DNA of 64,000 nucleotides from Temnothorax longispinosus (taxonomy: Eukaryota; Arthropoda; Insecta; Hymenoptera; Formicidae): the NCBI RefSeq assembly GCF_030848805.1, contig NC_092362.1, forward strand, positions 11,884,157-11,948,156, given 5' to 3'. The notes beneath the pieces are model-generated. The model saw only the letters and a list, made by a program, of their open reading frames with translations, ran no database searches and had not been told where the DNA came from. Numbering within the stretch: position 1 is the first letter of the stretch; each line of letters opens with the position of its first letter. Position numbers and translations under genes: made by a program. Positions 62,840 through 64,000 of the stretch are shown here, piece after piece.

Positions 62840-63114
62840 AATTGAAGGTTAAGTATCACTTGAAGGTTAACCATCACTTGAAGATTAACCATCATCTAAA
62901 GAAAAACCCTTAAAGTTGGGTGTGATTTCGGATCGCCAATTGAAGGTTAACCGTCAAATGATGGGTGTGATTTCGGATCGCCAATTGAAAGTTAACCGTC
63001 AAATAATGGTTAACCTTCAATTGGCGATCCGAAATCATACCCAACTTTAATGGTTTTTTTGGTGTTTTTTTAACGGTTAACACCTAAAGTTGAGTGAAAT
63101 TTTTCATAAGAGTT
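62840..63114 (-). repeat. Right arm of the inverted repeat around Polinton 2
   Basis: GAAGGTTAACCATCA-like units, a small inverted pair around GGCGATCCGAAATCA / TGATTTCGGATCGCC (62925-63040), and the end AAGTTGAGTG then TTTTTCATAAGAG, inverse of 40826-40850. Confidence 0.5.
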
Positions 63115-63503
63115 TATTCACTCGAGATAACTAAAAAGATAAAAAAATAATTAAAAGTAAATTTTTTGGTTTTACTTACCCGGTAAAAATTTTTTATATA
63201 AAAACATCTAAATATATATAATCATATATTATTATATAAAATATTATATAAAATATGTCCATATATGTCCATATTATGTTTTTTTTTCTTGTATAATCTC
63301 TGTTCGTATGTACAAGAAAAATAATAAGAAAAAGAAATTAGAAAATAATTAAAAGGATCATTTTTGCATTTTTTTTACAAAAAAAAATAGTCTGCAAATG
63401 TGAAAAATTTGCTCATATATAATTATATATAATTACTGGCTGGTTACCCGGGCTTCGCCCCGGAGGACACGTGTAATAATACACGCAAATAATCTCACTC
63501 AAT

Positions 63504-63632
<129 letters not shown>

Positions 63633-63654
63633 CCGAGATTCGGTCAATTATTTC

Positions 63655-64000
63655 GCGTAAGAATTAAAAAAATTAGAAAAACCGGTTTCCAGAAGATCGG
63701 TAACGAAAAACTATATACTCTATAGCACTCTCCGGAAAATTCTACCTCTATTTTATATGGTTCTAATATAAATTCGGTCCAATAGTTATTAAGTTAATAA
63801 CGTTTTATTTTTATTTTTCTAATTCTTACGGGTGGTGTATGTTTAAACGTTTTTAACTTAAGAACTATTGGACCGAATTTGTATTAAAACCATATAAAAT
63901 AGGGGTAGAATTTTTCGGGGAGTGCTATAGAGTGTATAGTTTTTCGTTATCTATTTTCTGAAAACCGATTTTTTTAATTCTTTTACCCGTAAGAATTAGA
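63655..64000. repeat. Foldback element cut by the window end
   Basis: Arms with GAAAAACTATATACTCTATAG, TCTACC and ACCATATAAAA-type matches: 63660-63800 against 63850-63990. The centre is AATAACGTTTTATTTTTATT. No coding. Confidence 0.7.

Overview
The window is a transposon-dense, AT-rich stretch of an arthropod nuclear genome. An insect is likely and an ant or other hymenopteran is my best guess, but no single-copy host gene is present to prove it. No host protein-coding gene is recognisable; everything readable is mobile DNA, nested in several layers. The main content is two large Polinton/Maverick (adintovirus-like) DNA elements in the same orientation about 27 kb apart.

Polinton 1 spans 552-14183, with TSD TATAAA at 546-551 and 14184-14189. 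Polinton 2 spans 41155-60827, with TSD ACAGGG at 41149-41154 and 60828-60833. Each has long terminal inverted repeats that start AG and end CT. The gene order, read best from copy 2, is: protein-primed DNA polymerase B (+, two exons); then on the minus strand a retroviral-type integrase with a C-terminal chromo-like segment, two small proteins (one with a phage-fibre-like motif), a 377-aa conserved protein and an A32/FtsK-like packaging ATPase; then on the plus strand an 88-aa protein, a phospholipase A2 plus adenovirus-pX-like protein, an adenain-like protease, a penton-like minor capsid protein, a 59-aa protein, a double-jelly-roll-type major capsid protein, a 197-aa conserved protein, and a two-exon protein whose 3' end lies inside the right TIR. 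Together these make a virion-forming transposon: polymerase and integrase for replication and insertion; ATPase, protease and capsid proteins for packaging and assembly.

Both copies are damaged in the replication half. Copy 1 polB has two in-frame stops, and it has lost the integrase and its neighbours through a deletion with an inversion that also left a Ulp1-like protease fragment. Copy 2 polB has two stops, a 4-bp deletion, a catalytic Asp-to-Asn change and a 3.5-kb insertion. The capsid/ATPase module is open in both copies and almost identical between them, apart from a compensated frameshift in the copy 2 197-aa gene, while the flanking parts differ by several per cent. This suggests gene conversion across about 5 kb.

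Between the Polintons (14.2-41.1 kb) lie two Penelope-like fragments with hammerhead ribozyme cores, a foldback element split by a solo LTR (15388-17391), a THAP/P-type DNA transposon (about 18.4-32.5 kb) interrupted by a 5'-truncated Penelope copy and a complete but inactivated copia element (23307-29992), a CCCAGCAAAC-ended non-autonomous element (32526-33488), a Ty3/gypsy element with both LTRs (33504-37789), a second solo LTR (37877-39758) inside an array of foldback repeats, and further hairpin elements. The right flank (60.8-64 kb) holds foldback repeats, a 5S-rRNA-derived segment and a CT microsatellite.
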